Source: Nitrospira sp. CR1.3 (GTDB taxonomy: Bacteria > Nitrospirota > Nitrospiria > Nitrospirales > Nitrospiraceae). From it: a stretch of DNA of 64,000 bases. The stretch covers positions 1 to 64,000 of the forward strand of contig WIAH01000015.1 of NCBI GenBank assembly GCA_014055525.1, written 5' to 3'. The notes beneath the pieces were generated by a model that worked only from the letters and a program-made list of their open reading frames with translations, ran no database searches and was not told the DNA's origin. The stretch's first letter is position 1. Each line of letters starts with the position of its first letter. Position numbers and translations under genes: made by a program. Positions 10,259 to 19,572 of the stretch are shown here, piece after piece.

Positions 10259-10337
10259 GACCGTCCTTTAGAGAGTTTGTGTCAAAATAGCCTCTTTACT
10301 GCACCAAGCTCACTCGGCAATAGAGAGCCGACGACAG

Positions 10338-12191
10338 TTATACATATGCATGTGCCGCATACTGCTGCACCATGCGGTGCGTGTTGAAGAAGGAAGCGTT
10401 GAAGGCAATGGTCGACCGCATGATCTCGCTCCATCGTTCAGGTCGCTGATAGAACAAGGGCGCGATGACCGAACGCAACTTGTCGTACAGCTCGTGGGCA
10501 TCCTGGCCATCGCTCCTTTCCTGCGTGGAGGATGCGGAGGGACCTCGGCCGATGGACCACCCCGTGATGCCCTCAATATGCCCTTCTACCCACCACCCGT
10601 CGAGCACGCTTAAACTCGGCACGCCGTTTTGTGCGGCCTTCATTCCGGAAGTTCCGGAGGCTTCCAGGGGAGGGAGCGGCGTGTTCAACCACAGATCGAC
10701 ACCCGACGTGAGGAGCTTGGCCAAGTGGAGGTCGTGATTCTCTACATATGCGATCAGGATCTCCGGCTTGAGCTGCTCGGCGAGGTGGATGATCCGCCGA
10801 ATGATCTCTTTCCCCGGCTCGTCCTTGGGATGGGCCTTCCCCGCAAAAATGAACTGGATCGGGCCCACCTTGCGGGCCATGTCGATCAACTGGCTCGGCT
10901 CTGAAAAGACCAGGTCCGCCCGCTTATACTGGGTAGCCCGGCGTGCGAATCCGATGGTCAGCGCGTCGTCCCGGAAGGGCAACGACGTCCGCTTCCGGAC
11001 CTCCTCAAACAATCGCGTTTTCGCTTGAACATGCGCCACCCAGATTTCTTGAGCTGGGATGCTGATGGCATACCGAAGGGCGAAGGGATCACTCCGCCAG
11101 CCAGGGATATGCCGGTCATAGAGCTGCTGGAAGCTGGGAGACGTCCAGGTGGCCGAATGCACGCCGTTTGTAATGGAGTCAATGGCATACCCCGGAAACA
11201 TTTCCTGCGAGACCTCTCCGTGGCGCTTGGCGACACCGTTCACGTAGGTGCTCATATTCAAGGCCAGGAGCGTCATGTTCAGCCGGTCTCTGCCCCCCAG
11301 CATCTGCAGGACATCCAGCGGCGATGTGTCGCCGAGTATCTGCTTCACGAGCTCATACGAGAACCGATCATGGCCCGCCGGCACAGGGGTGTGGGTGGTG
11401 AAGATGCAGTCCCGTCTCACTCCATCGAAATCCCACGCCGCCGGCTCTGTCTGTTTGCGCTCACGCAGGAGCTCAATGGCGAGCAAGGCTGCATGGCCTT
11501 CATTCATGTGGAACCGTTCGACGTGGGTGTAGCCCAGGGCTCGAAGCATTTTGACCCCGCCGATGCCTAAAACGACTTCCTGAGCCAGACGATACCGTTC
11601 ATCGCCACCATAGAGATACCTAGTCAGCTCCCGATCGCCAACCGCGTTCTCCTCGAAATTGGTATCTAAGAGCACCAAGGGAATCACATAGCCTGTGAGT
11701 CCGGTGATGTCGTACTGCCACGCCCGCACCACGATGGGGCGGCCTTCAATGGACACGTGGATCGTCGGAGGGAGCAGCCGAACGAACTTCGAGGGATCCC
11801 ACTGCACGGGCCGCTCATGCTGAATCCCCTGTTCATCCAGGTGCTGTTCGAAGTACCCGCGCGTGTAGAGGATGCTGACAGCGACAAGAGGGATTTTGAG
11901 ATCGGCGCAGGATCGCAACGTGTCACCTGCCAGGACGCCCAAGCCTCCACTATAGGTTGGCATAGCTCCATCGGCCGCGACTTCCATCGAAAAATAGGCG
12001 ATGCGCCTTTCCACATCGGGGGTGCCATGCGGAACCCCTGCCGATCCGGTCGCGTATCGCTTGGGTGTAGCCAGGAAGGTTCGTTTGCAGAGATCAGAAC
12101 AGAACCGGAACTCGTGTCCTTGATGGACAACAGAGAGTCCTTCCCCGACCGGAACCATCATTCCGCAGACTGGGTCTTTCACGGTGCTCAT
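10338..12191 (-). CDS. glgP: YHS domain fused to alpha-glucan phosphorylase
   Basis: A 617-residue enzyme that should release glucose-1-phosphate from glycogen or maltodextrin using pyridoxal phosphate. Residues 5-46 are a YHS metal-binding domain (C9, C31, C35; DPVCGMM...FRFCSDLCKRTF). The phosphorylase proper starts near residue 61 (RRIAYFSMEVA) and carries the phosphate-site RRATQYKRADL (417-427) and the PLP lysine K518 in SGTSGMKAA. It is of the short AglP/MalP-like type. A YHS domain on a glucan phosphorylase is unusual and could couple activity to metal status. The downstream neighbours are the cytochrome and GH57 genes. Confidence 0.92.
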   Translation of the reverse strand: MSTVKDPVCGMMVPVGEGLSVVHQGHEFRFCSDLCKRTFLATPKRYATGSAGVPHGTPDVERRIAYFSMEVAADGAMPTYSGGLGVLAGDTLRSCADLKIPLVAVSILYTRGYFEQHLDEQGIQHERPVQWDPSKFVRLLPPTIHVSIEGRPIVVRAWQYDITGLTGYVIPLVLLDTNFEENAVGDRELTRYLYGGDERYRLAQEVVLGIGGVKMLRALGYTHVERFHMNEGHAALLAIELLRERKQTEPAAWDFDGVRRDCIFTTHTPVPAGHDRFSYELVKQILGDTSPLDVLQMLGGRDRLNMTLLALNMSTYVNGVAKRHGEVSQEMFPGYAIDSITNGVHSATWTSPSFQQLYDRHIPGWRSDPFALRYAISIPAQEIWVAHVQAKTRLFEEVRKRTSLPFRDDALTIGFARRATQYKRADLVFSEPSQLIDMARKVGPIQFIFAGKAHPKDEPGKEIIRRIIHLAEQLKPEILIAYVENHDLHLAKLLTSGVDLWLNTPLPPLEASGTSGMKAAQNGVPSLSVLDGWWVEGHIEGITGWSIGRGPSASSTQERSDGQDAHELYDKLRSVIAPLFYQRPERWSEIMRSTIAFNASFFNTHRMVQQYAAHAYV

Positions 12192-12265
12192 CGGTTATGC
12201 ACCTTCTCTCTTCGCTTACAGGGTTGAGACGATGTTGAACCTGTCGGCTCGGAGAACCTTCGCTC

Positions 12266-12475
12266 CTACCCTTGGGGTACCGTAAGAATCTCTCGCTCGG
12301 CGTCTACCCAGTCCTCCACGGCGCAGCCCTCCCGGCAACCTCGCTCGAGATAGAGCTCATAGGCCCGCTTCGCAATGCGCTGTAGCTCATCAGATACGGC
12401 ACCCTCTTGGGGGTTATCCCTCTGTGTGGTGACGGCCTTTTCGTTGTGCTTCCCCTTCACAAGATGCTGCTTCAT
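12266..12475 (-). CDS. DUF2934-type small protein
   Basis: A 69-residue basic/acidic protein with the DUF2934 signature: I-A-x-R-A-Y-E-L-Y-L-E-R-G ... DWVDAEREIL. These small proteins are of unknown function and are common in Nitrospirota and Proteobacteria near stress and glucan genes. It lies upstream of the YHS-phosphorylase on the same strand, separated by about 75 bases, so the two may be co-transcribed. The 230 bases upstream of it show no gene I can support. Confidence 0.75.
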   Translation of the reverse strand: MKQHLVKGKHNEKAVTTQRDNPQEGAVSDELQRIAKRAYELYLERGCREGCAVEDWVDAEREILTVPQG

Positions 12476-12704
12476 TTCGATCCCCCCTTTCTACTTGTAT
12501 CCAATCGAGTGGTTCTTCCTCATTCCACCGCGCATGGGCCTGGCATCATCGTTAACTCTTCATCTCCGACTCTCCACCGTTGACATCAATGATCGTATTG
12601 TCGCGTTTGAACTCGCGGCCCCCTCACTTTCCAGGGAGCGAACTGAAGAGAAACAGTTATAATCTAACTTTCCCCACACCATTGGCCTCCATGACACTCC
12701 TCTC

Positions 12705-13214
12705 TCATGTCCGCATGCTCTCGCGTGTGGTGCCGTAGACATATCGAGACAACGCCGTGACAAGGCGAAATATCAGCGGTGGAAGCACCAGCATCTGGGT
12801 CATAGGGACGAGGCCGATGTTGACTATGGGCACGAGCAGCATGTATTCACCGTACGTCCACCAGCGCAGCACATGAACGGTTGTCCACTCGACGCCGACG
12901 CTGATCGCGACACCTGAAATCAGCATCACGAGGTAGCCTTCGATTCCCGGCTGTTCGAACCATGTTCGGCGACCCAGCGTCATCCAGCCGACGCCGAAGA
13001 TCACCAAGACGAACAGGCCGTCCGCCAGACTCGCAGCCAGACAGAGCCACCACGGAATACTGGCTCCGCCGGGATGAACGTAGAGCTGCGACTGCAGGCG
13101 CTCCCAGGGATAATTGACCAGGACCGCCACGACAAAGAGCGTAGTGAGAAAACGGACTAGATCACCAGACCAGCGCTCAGACGACGACATGCTCATGAGA
13201 GGTTGCTGACTCAA
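12705..13214 (-). CDS. Four-TM membrane protein (paralogue A)
   Basis: A 169-residue integral membrane protein of unknown function. Hydrophobic segments lie near residues 20-36, 52-75, 90-110 and 125-155. It is clearly related to the protein at 21490-21930: both share NxPWE..QS.LYV, SIPWW, Y..MLISG.AIS and P..QMLxLPP. The assigned TTG start overlaps the stop codon of the broken lipoprotein gene upstream and has AGGA at a good distance; an ATG at 13196 is an alternative. It is the last gene of the first Cus-like operon, and its paralogue is last in the second, so a metal-related role is inferred. Confidence 0.75.
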   Translation of the reverse strand: MSQQPLMSMSSSERWSGDLVRFLTTLFVVAVLVNYPWERLQSQLYVHPGGASIPWWLCLAASLADGLFVLVIFGVGWMTLGRRTWFEQPGIEGYLVMLISGVAISVGVEWTTVHVLRWWTYGEYMLLVPIVNIGLVPMTQMLVLPPLIFRLVTALSRYVYGTTRESMRT

Positions 13215-13530
13215 TGCGGTTCCTGCTGCCCACGCAACCTCTCAAGTATCCAATCCTGAAACGCTCGGTGCGCCGCCAGTTCCTGAAATACCGTTCGCTC
13301 GAGCGTCGGGTGGTGGTGGAGATGCTCGGCCAGGAGCCGAGCGAGCTTTCGATCCCCGTCAGGTCCCGCACAAAGTGCTCATCCTGTGTGCCCCGTGCTA
13401 CAAGTTGTTCCCGCAAGGCTTGATCTCCCAGAACCCGATCCACCACCGGCGCATCCGCCGGCATTGTATGGGCACAGGCAGAGAGTCCGAGCGCGAGACC
13501 AATCCCCAGCCATCCCGTCAGCCGCCGCAT
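13211..13530 (-). pseudogene. Small lipoprotein gene with a single-base frameshift
   Basis: The ATG at 13530 follows AAGGAGG and encodes a lipoprotein signal (LGLSACAH). The frame is good up to ...EHFVRDLTG (near 13355); beyond that the other frame is clearly coding: DRKLARLLAEHLHHHP...FQELAAHRAFQDWILERLRG, ending at TGA 13211-13213, just where the next gene starts. One extra G in the ACGGGGAT run would restore a protein of about 106 residues. Function unknown; helical, His-rich and periplasmic by inference. The start and stop fit the surrounding operon, so an assembly indel is quite possible. Confidence 0.7.
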
Positions 13531-13576
13531 GGTGTCCTCCTTGAGCCAGACCTCAGAAACGGCTTTACAAAACCGC

Positions 13577-13921
13577 TTACTGAATCATGCCGTGTGGACG
13601 CATCGCTCGGTGTTCTTGTGCCAACGCATCGGCTTCCGCCGCCGCCTTCTTGTAGTTTTGCGCGATCGCACGGCAATGTGCGGCATGCTGTGCTGGCTCA
13701 GTCTTCCCATGGGGCTCCGAATGTTTGTCATAGTACTCGGCCGTGAACTCCCACTGTTTGGCCTTCTCTCTGAGTTCCTGCGCCTGCTGCATGTAGTAGT
13801 TTGCCAGGCCATTATGATCGTTCGCGTTAATCATCCGCTGAGCCGATGTCTCCGCACAGCCGTTAAGAACCACCACCAAGCCGGCCACCACAACGATGAA
13901 CGCCCATCGACCGTTTAACAT
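13577..13921 (-). CDS. Small helical lipoprotein (paralogue A)
   Basis: A 114-residue lipoprotein: signal peptide ending at LNGCAE, then a helical domain with DHNGLANYYMQQAQELREKA and EFTAEYYDKH. It is related to the protein at 26924-27256, which has KNDHAALAVWYEKEAANLRQKA and similar spacing. Each belongs to a Cus-like RND operon. The ATG at 13921 follows GGGAGGG; a longer in-frame start at 14008 lacks a signal and is not favoured. Function unknown; a periplasmic partner of the efflux system is inferred from position only. Confidence 0.8.
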   Translation of the reverse strand: MLNGRWAFIVVVAGLVVVLNGCAETSAQRMINANDHNGLANYYMQQAQELREKAKQWEFTAEYYDKHSEPHGKTEPAQHAAHCRAIAQNYKKAAAEADALAQEHRAMRPHGMIQ

Positions 13922-14019
13922 GACAACCCTCCCCTTGTTGGCAGTGAACCAGTTCACTGCGCGCGTAAGTACTCGTGACGCTGTACCTCGCCTGCTTCGC
14001 GAGCGCATACCCTTCCGGC

Positions 14020-14436
14020 CTAGTGGCTATGCATATGTCCATCTGACGACATTCCCGGAACTTCCTTCTCCGGCACCGTTACACCCCTCAGCGGTGGCGC
14101 ATCCCAAATGATTTTGTTCCCCGGCGCGAGATTCGCTGCCTTGATGAAATGCGCGTCGCCCTCTTGCATCGCATTGAGTCGATACAAGACCATCCCTAAG
14201 TTGTAGTGGGCTTCGGCGAACTGCGGAGACGCGGCGATCGCCGCGTCGAAATGTTGTTTCGCACTCTCCCACTGTTGCTGTTGATAGGCCTGGATCCCTT
14301 CGTCATTGTGACGCGACGCCACGACATTCGTCCCGGCCGGTGCGGACAAGACCGTCCGCTTGGGTGTCGACTGGCACCCAAGTCCCAGAAGCATGAATCC
14401 CGCCATCGCCATCACCACGATCTCCCTGGACGTCAT
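14020..14436 (-). CDS. TPR-repeat lipoprotein
   Basis: A 138-residue lipoprotein with a signal ending at LLGLGCQ and about two tetratricopeptide repeats (NDEGIQAYQQQQWESAKQHF..., FAEAHYNLGMVLYRLN). The C-terminus is His/Met rich (GMSSDGHMHSH), which suggests metal contact. The ATG follows CAGGAGGAC. It lies between the broken methyltransferase and the helical lipoprotein in the first Cus-like operon and probably acts as a periplasmic or outer-membrane-attached scaffold. Confidence 0.82.
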   Translation of the reverse strand: MTSREIVVMAMAGFMLLGLGCQSTPKRTVLSAPAGTNVVASRHNDEGIQAYQQQQWESAKQHFDAAIAASPQFAEAHYNLGMVLYRLNAMQEGDAHFIKAANLAPGNKIIWDAPPLRGVTVPEKEVPGMSSDGHMHSH

Positions 14437-14484
14437 CCTGTCCTCCTGTTTTTTTATACGGGGGGGGCAGCGTTCCCCCCTGAC

Positions 14485-15133
14485 TCACTTCTCCGTGGCT
14501 TCACCGCTTTCAGGCAACGACAAGGTCCCAAACGCCGTGCTGTAGCGAGCCGTCTCTTCAACCGCTTGAAAGCCTGCCTCGTGGACCAAGTCCAGGAGGA
14601 GGCCTCTCATGTTGTCGCCTGCTTCTTCGAGCCACCGCACGATCCAAGACACCACAATCATCCCAGCATGGCGCGGTGGACCGAAATCCGCGTGTGGAGT
14701 TCTCCGCCTGGACGCAAAACACGAAACGCTTCGTCCAACGTCCGCCGTTTGTCGTCTCGGTCACATGATGCAGGAGCAGACTGGTCAAGATCTGATCGAA
14801 AACCTGATTCGGATACGGCAACTTGAAGGCGTGGCCCTGATCGAGCGGGATTGTCACCTCTGCGTCCGCCAGTTTGGATTTGGCAAGCACCATGGGGTCT
14901 CCATCAAGTCCGATGACATGGGACTCGGGATGCCGCTGTTTGATCAGGATCGTGAGGGTCGCCGTGCCACAACCAAGATCCAGCACGTGATGCCCCGGCT
15001 GGATGTGCGCTTGCTTCACGCGCGGCCGCTTGAAGACCGCTTCACGCGGGGTCCAGCGGACCACCAGATCATAGAGGGGCGTCAGCCAGCCGCATCGCAA
15101 AGCCGGGATATAAATTCTGCGTGTGTCAGTCAT
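14485..15133 (-). pseudogene. Class I SAM-dependent methyltransferase, two frameshifts
   Basis: The first frame encodes a good methyltransferase N-terminus: PLYDLVVRWTPREAVF, motif I VLDLGCGTATLTI, VIGLDGDP, and LLLHHVT. It then shifts. The continuation in another frame is DDKRRTLDEAFRVLRPGGELH, and a third frame continues ADFGPPRHAG...IVRWLEEAGDNMRGLLLDLVHEAGFQAVEETARYSTAFGTLSL to TGA at 14485. Two single-base changes would restore about 215 residues. It starts two bases after the CusA stop, so it belongs to that operon. The second Cus-like operon has an intact methyltransferase at 22164-22826. Confidence 0.75.
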
Positions 15134-15135
15134 GG

Positions 15136-18100
15136 TCAGTTGCTCGCTGGCTCAACCTGCGGTTGTATCGCCCTAGGTGCCGTGACGTGAGCGGCCTGTC
15201 GTTCTTTCCACCACCGCCACACAACATAGACGGGGGGGATGACGAACAGCGTGAGGATCATGGCGGAAAACACACCGCCGACTTGTGGAGCCGCAATTCG
15301 TTTCATCACATCGGCGCCAGTGCCGGTGGCCCACATCACTGGGAAGAGCCCAATCACGTCGACGATGCCGATCATGGCCATGGGTCGGATGCGTTCCACC
15401 GCCCCACTATGGACAGTTTCGATGAGGTCTTGAAGTGTTCGTAGTCCCCCGGCCGCTTTGCGGCGCGCGCAGGCCTCATCCAAATAGGCCAACATCACGG
15501 CACTGGTCTCCGCGGCCGTACCCACGACCGTGATGAGTCCGACCCACACGGCAATGCTCATGTTGTATCCCAGAATAGACAGGTACCAGATGGCCCCCAC
15601 CAGCGAGAGCGGCACCCCCACCATCACCATGCAGGTTTCTGCGACAGAGCGGAACGTGAAATAGAAGATCACGAAGATGATGATGAGCGTCAACGGCACG
15701 ACGAACTTCAGCCGTGCTTTTGCCCTCTCCATGAACTCGTATTGACCGGACCAGGCAATCGTGTAGCCTGGCGGCAGCTCAACTTTTGCTGCCACAACCC
15801 GTTTAAGATCCTCCACGTATCCGCCGACATCACGTCCCGTCATGTCGAGAAAGACATAGCCGGCCAACATGCCGTTTTCATCCCGGATCATGGGTGGCCC
15901 ATTGACGAATCGGAGCGTTGCGAGTTGTGCGAGTGGCACCTGCGCGCCGGTCGGGGTATCCACGAGGACCCGCTTGAGCTTTTCAGGATCATCCCGCAAC
16001 TCACGGAGATAGCGGACGTTGATCGGATAGCGCTCACGTCCCTCGATCGTGGTCGCGATACTTTCACCCCCGATGGCCGTTTCGATGATCTTGCCGACAT
16101 CCATCAGCTTGAGCCCGTAACGCGCGATCTCGTCACGGTTGATATCGAAGTCGAGAAAGTAGCCGCCAGACACCCGCTCTGCGTAGACGCTCCGCGTGCC
16201 GGGGACCTCTTTGAGCACCATTTCCAGATGCTCGCCGATCTGTCCAATCTGCTTCAGATCGGGACCGAAAATCTTGATCCCCACTGGCGTGCGGACGCCG
16301 GTCGTCAACATGTCGATCCGCGCCTTAATCGGCATCGTCCAGGCATTCGTCACACCAGGAATGTTGAGCGCGCGATCCATCTCATCGACCAGTCCTTCAT
16401 AGCTAAGGCCTGGCCGCCACTGGTCCTTCGATTTTAGTTCCACCACGACTTCCATCATGCTGAAGGGCGCCGGGTCGGTGGAGGTCTCCGCCCGCCCCGC
16501 TTTGCCAAAGACATGCTCCACCTCGGGGAACGAGCGAAGCTTCCGGTCCATCATCTGGAGCAGTCGACTAGCCTCTGTGACCGAGAGCCCTGGCAGCGTC
16601 GTGGGCATATAGAGGATCGTACCTTCGTACAGAGGCGGCATGAACTCGGAGCCCATACGCTGATAGATGGGGACGATGCTCAGCAGGAGTCCGATGGCGA
16701 GGGCCACCACGATTCCGCGATGCAGCAACGTCCATTTCAACAGCGGCGCATAGAGGCGTTGAAGGCTCCTGCTCACCGGGTGCTTCTGTTCCGGAAAGAT
16801 CTTTCCGCGAATGAACGTCGGCAGGCAGGCGGGCACCAGGGTAATGGCTAGCACCGCGCACATGGCGATCGCGAGATTGTTGGTCCAGGCCAGGGGCTTG
16901 AACATGCGCCCTTCCTGGGCCTCGAGAGCAAAGATCGGGATGAACGAAATGGCAATGACAAGGACGGAGGCAAAAATCGGCGGACCGACTTCCTTGGCCG
17001 AATCAATCAGGACCTGGAGCCGCTCGCCCATGCGTCCGTCTCGCTCCCAATCCTCTAAACGCTTGTGTGCGTTATCCACCATCACAATCGACGCATCCAC
17101 CATGTCGCCGATCGCGACGATGATGCCGCCCAACGACATGATGTTGATGCCGATCTCCAGCAGATACATGGGAATGAACGCGATCAGCACCGCCAGCGGC
17201 AGGGTGAGAATGGGCACGATCGCGGAGCGGACATGTAGCAAGAAGGCGATAATGAACACGCCGGTCACGATGAGTTCTTCCAGCAGGCTTTCGTTGGCCG
17301 TGGCGATCGATTCATGGATCAAGTCGCTCCGGTCATAGATCGTGACGACCTTCATGCCTTTCGGCATGGAGGGCTCGATCTCCTTGAGCTTCGCCTTGAC
17401 TCGTTCAATGACCGTGAGGGCGTTCTCGCCGAACCGCATGACGACGATGCCGCCCGCGACCTCGCCTTGGCCGTTGAGTTCCGCCAGTCCTCGTCGCATG
17501 TCGGGGCCCAGTCGCACCGTCGCGACGTCGCGCAACAGAATCGGTGTGCCGCTTTCGTTGACCCCCACAGCGATCTTCTCAATGTCCCCGACCTTCTTGA
17601 TATAACCTCTCCCACGGACCAAGTATTCAATTCCGGAGAACTCCACGACGCGGCCCCCCACGTCGTTGTTGCTCTGGCGAATCGTTTCGACAATAGCAGG
17701 AAGAGAAAGGCGATAGGCCAATACTTTGGTCGGATCGAGATTCACTTGGTACTGCCGGACAAAGCCGCCGATACTGGCCACCTCAGCCACGCCTTCCACC
17801 GCCCGTATCCAATAACGCAAATACCAATCCTGGAAACTGCGCAGGGCGGCGAGATCATGCTGGCCGGTCTCATCGACCAAGGCGTACTGAAAGACCCAGC
17901 CCACGCCCGTCGCGTCTGGGCCCAGCTGCGGCGTGACCCCTTCCGGCATGCGGCCAGAGAGTTGGCTCAACCGTTCGAGGATACGCGACCTGGCCCAATA
18001 AATATCCGTGCCGTCTTTGAATAGAATGTAGACGTAGGAATAGCCGAAGTCGGAGAAGCCCCGGACCACAGTGACTTTGGGCGTGGACAGCAGCGCCGTG

Positions 18101-18309
18101 ACGATCGGATACGTGATTTGGTCTTCCACGAGATCGGGCGAGCGTCCCGGCCAAGTGGTATAGACGATCACCTGCGTGTCGGAAATATCCGGCAATGCAT
18201 CGATCGGGGTTTGCCACATCGCCCAGAGGCCGACCACTGAGAATGCAGAGACCAGCAGAAAGACAATGAAGCGGTTTCTCGCGCTGAACTCGATGATCTG
18301 CTCGACCAT
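15136..18309 (-). CDS. cusA: CusA-type RND heavy-metal efflux pump (operon 1)
   Basis: A 1057-residue inner-membrane HME-RND pump that drives export of monovalent metal with the proton gradient. It shows the usual two blocks of TM helices and large periplasmic loops, with the conserved N-terminus (MWQTPIDALPDISDTQVIV). Methionines matching the CusA metal triad are seen in LYMPTTLPG, SMMEVVVELK and RIDMLTTGV, favouring Cu+/Ag+ over Zn2+/Co2+. The charged TM4 segment is GDMVDASIVMVDNAHK. It starts seven bases after the adaptor stop codon; a methyltransferase starts two bases after its own stop. Confidence 0.94.
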   Translation of the reverse strand: MVEQIIEFSARNRFIVFLLVSAFSVVGLWAMWQTPIDALPDISDTQVIVYTTWPGRSPDLVEDQITYPIVTALLSTPKVTVVRGFSDFGYSYVYILFKDGTDIYWARSRILERLSQLSGRMPEGVTPQLGPDATGVGWVFQYALVDETGQHDLAALRSFQDWYLRYWIRAVEGVAEVASIGGFVRQYQVNLDPTKVLAYRLSLPAIVETIRQSNNDVGGRVVEFSGIEYLVRGRGYIKKVGDIEKIAVGVNESGTPILLRDVATVRLGPDMRRGLAELNGQGEVAGGIVVMRFGENALTVIERVKAKLKEIEPSMPKGMKVVTIYDRSDLIHESIATANESLLEELIVTGVFIIAFLLHVRSAIVPILTLPLAVLIAFIPMYLLEIGINIMSLGGIIVAIGDMVDASIVMVDNAHKRLEDWERDGRMGERLQVLIDSAKEVGPPIFASVLVIAISFIPIFALEAQEGRMFKPLAWTNNLAIAMCAVLAITLVPACLPTFIRGKIFPEQKHPVSRSLQRLYAPLLKWTLLHRGIVVALAIGLLLSIVPIYQRMGSEFMPPLYEGTILYMPTTLPGLSVTEASRLLQMMDRKLRSFPEVEHVFGKAGRAETSTDPAPFSMMEVVVELKSKDQWRPGLSYEGLVDEMDRALNIPGVTNAWTMPIKARIDMLTTGVRTPVGIKIFGPDLKQIGQIGEHLEMVLKEVPGTRSVYAERVSGGYFLDFDINRDEIARYGLKLMDVGKIIETAIGGESIATTIEGRERYPINVRYLRELRDDPEKLKRVLVDTPTGAQVPLAQLATLRFVNGPPMIRDENGMLAGYVFLDMTGRDVGGYVEDLKRVVAAKVELPPGYTIAWSGQYEFMERAKARLKFVVPLTLIIIFVIFYFTFRSVAETCMVMVGVPLSLVGAIWYLSILGYNMSIAVWVGLITVVGTAAETSAVMLAYLDEACARRKAAGGLRTLQDLIETVHSGAVERIRPMAMIGIVDVIGLFPVMWATGTGADVMKRIAAPQVGGVFSAMILTLFVIPPVYVVWRWWKERQAAHVTAPRAIQPQVEPASN

Positions 18310-18315
18310 GGGTCT

Positions 18316-19572
18316 TCAATCCTTCATCTTCATGCCCGGCATCCCCGCCATCCCGCCGACAGCCGCTTTCAACTGGCTCTCGGAGTCGATCAAGAAGTTC
18401 GCCGATGTGATGATGTGGTCGCCTTCCTTGAGTCCCTCGACCACCTCCACCCAGTCCCCGGCACTCACGCCCAGCTTGACGGATCGCCATTCCAGTTTGC
18501 CGCCTCCATGGTGGATAAAGATAAGCTGGCGCTCCCCCGATTCAATGATCGCGTCGCGCGGGACCGCCAGGCGTGTCCCAAGCGGGATCTTCAACGCCAC
18601 ATTCGCGTACATCTCGGGCTTGAGCTTTTCACCAGGATTCTCCAATTCGAATCGAACCTTGGCCGTCCGCGTCTTTGGATCGAGCGTCGGATAGATGAAG
18701 CCGACCTGGCCGTGGAGCTTCGTACTGGTATCGTAGGAGAGCGTGACCGTAGCCCCCTGGCCGATGGTGATGAAGGGCAGCTCATACTCATAGATGTCGC
18801 CTAAGATCCAGATGTGGGCGAGATCGGCAATCATATACAGCTCTGTTCCGGGACTGACGTAGGTACCTCTTCGGGCTTCCATGCGAATGACCGTCCCCGT
18901 AATCGGAGAATGCATCGGCAGGGTTCGGAGCACTTTTCCCGTTTGCTCGAGGTCCCGGATATGATCTGGCGTGATGTCCCACAATTGGAACCGCCGCCGC
19001 GTCGCTTCTAGCAAATCTTTCGCCCCACGGGACACTTCAGGGAACTCACTATGACCCAGCTCCCTAATGCTCTCCAGGGCCAACAGATATTCCTCTTGGG
19101 TCGCGACGATATCCGGGCTGTAGATGGTAAAGAGGCTCTGCCCCTTCTTCACGTGATCCCCGATAGCGCTCACGAATAGTTCGTCGATCCAGCCGGCGAA
19201 TTTGAGATTGACGCGTGCGAGGCGGCGCTCATCGATCTCTACCCGGCCGACCGTGCGAATGACCTTTTCAAGCGGGCGCCTTGCGACCTCCTCGAATTTC
19301 ACGCCGATCGTCTGTAACCGTTCAGGGGCAATCGTCACGGTGCGTGACGTCAGATCCGGTGACGGCGAGGGCAGGTCCTGTCCCGTCTGTGCTTTCGATG
19401 CCGGCATGTCCCCTGGATGTTCCATACCGGGCATGGCCTCATGGGTCGGCATCACCTCAGGTTGCGCCTCGGGAGGTACCGGCATGGAATCCCGGGTTGC
19501 CCACCACCACGTAATGGCGAGCCCCACAGTCACCAGCAGTGCCAGGCCGATATACAGAGGCCTACGAGTCAT
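18316..19572 (-). CDS. cusB: CusB-type periplasmic adaptor (operon 1)
   Basis: A 418-residue membrane-fusion protein linking the CusA pump to its outer-membrane factor. It has an N-terminal signal anchor (residues 6-25), a Met/His-rich linker (HEAMPGMEHPGDM) before the barrel, the RTVGRVEIDERR...KFAGWIDELFV lipoyl half, a helical hairpin, and VxLGxxxGDWVEVVEGLKEGD near the end. The tail GMAGMPGMKMKD is Met-rich and may hand over Cu+/Ag+. Its start overlaps the OMF stop by four bases (ATGA), so the genes are translationally coupled. Confidence 0.92.
   Translation of the reverse strand: MTRRPLYIGLALLVTVGLAITWWWATRDSMPVPPEAQPEVMPTHEAMPGMEHPGDMPASKAQTGQDLPSPSPDLTSRTVTIAPERLQTIGVKFEEVARRPLEKVIRTVGRVEIDERRLARVNLKFAGWIDELFVSAIGDHVKKGQSLFTIYSPDIVATQEEYLLALESIRELGHSEFPEVSRGAKDLLEATRRRFQLWDITPDHIRDLEQTGKVLRTLPMHSPITGTVIRMEARRGTYVSPGTELYMIADLAHIWILGDIYEYELPFITIGQGATVTLSYDTSTKLHGQVGFIYPTLDPKTRTAKVRFELENPGEKLKPEMYANVALKIPLGTRLAVPRDAIIESGERQLIFIHHGGGKLEWRSVKLGVSAGDWVEVVEGLKEGDHIITSANFLIDSESQLKAAVGGMAGMPGMKMKD

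Noticed and set aside
14460-14480. G-run/C-run stem near 14460-14480 as a terminator
   Set aside because: No T-run on either strand follows the stem; it lies in the leader of the TPR lipoprotein, so it is more likely a composition effect.
17314-18024. Plus-strand open frame opposite the CusA gene
   Set aside because: Same reason: antisense shadow of a clear RND pump without any motif.
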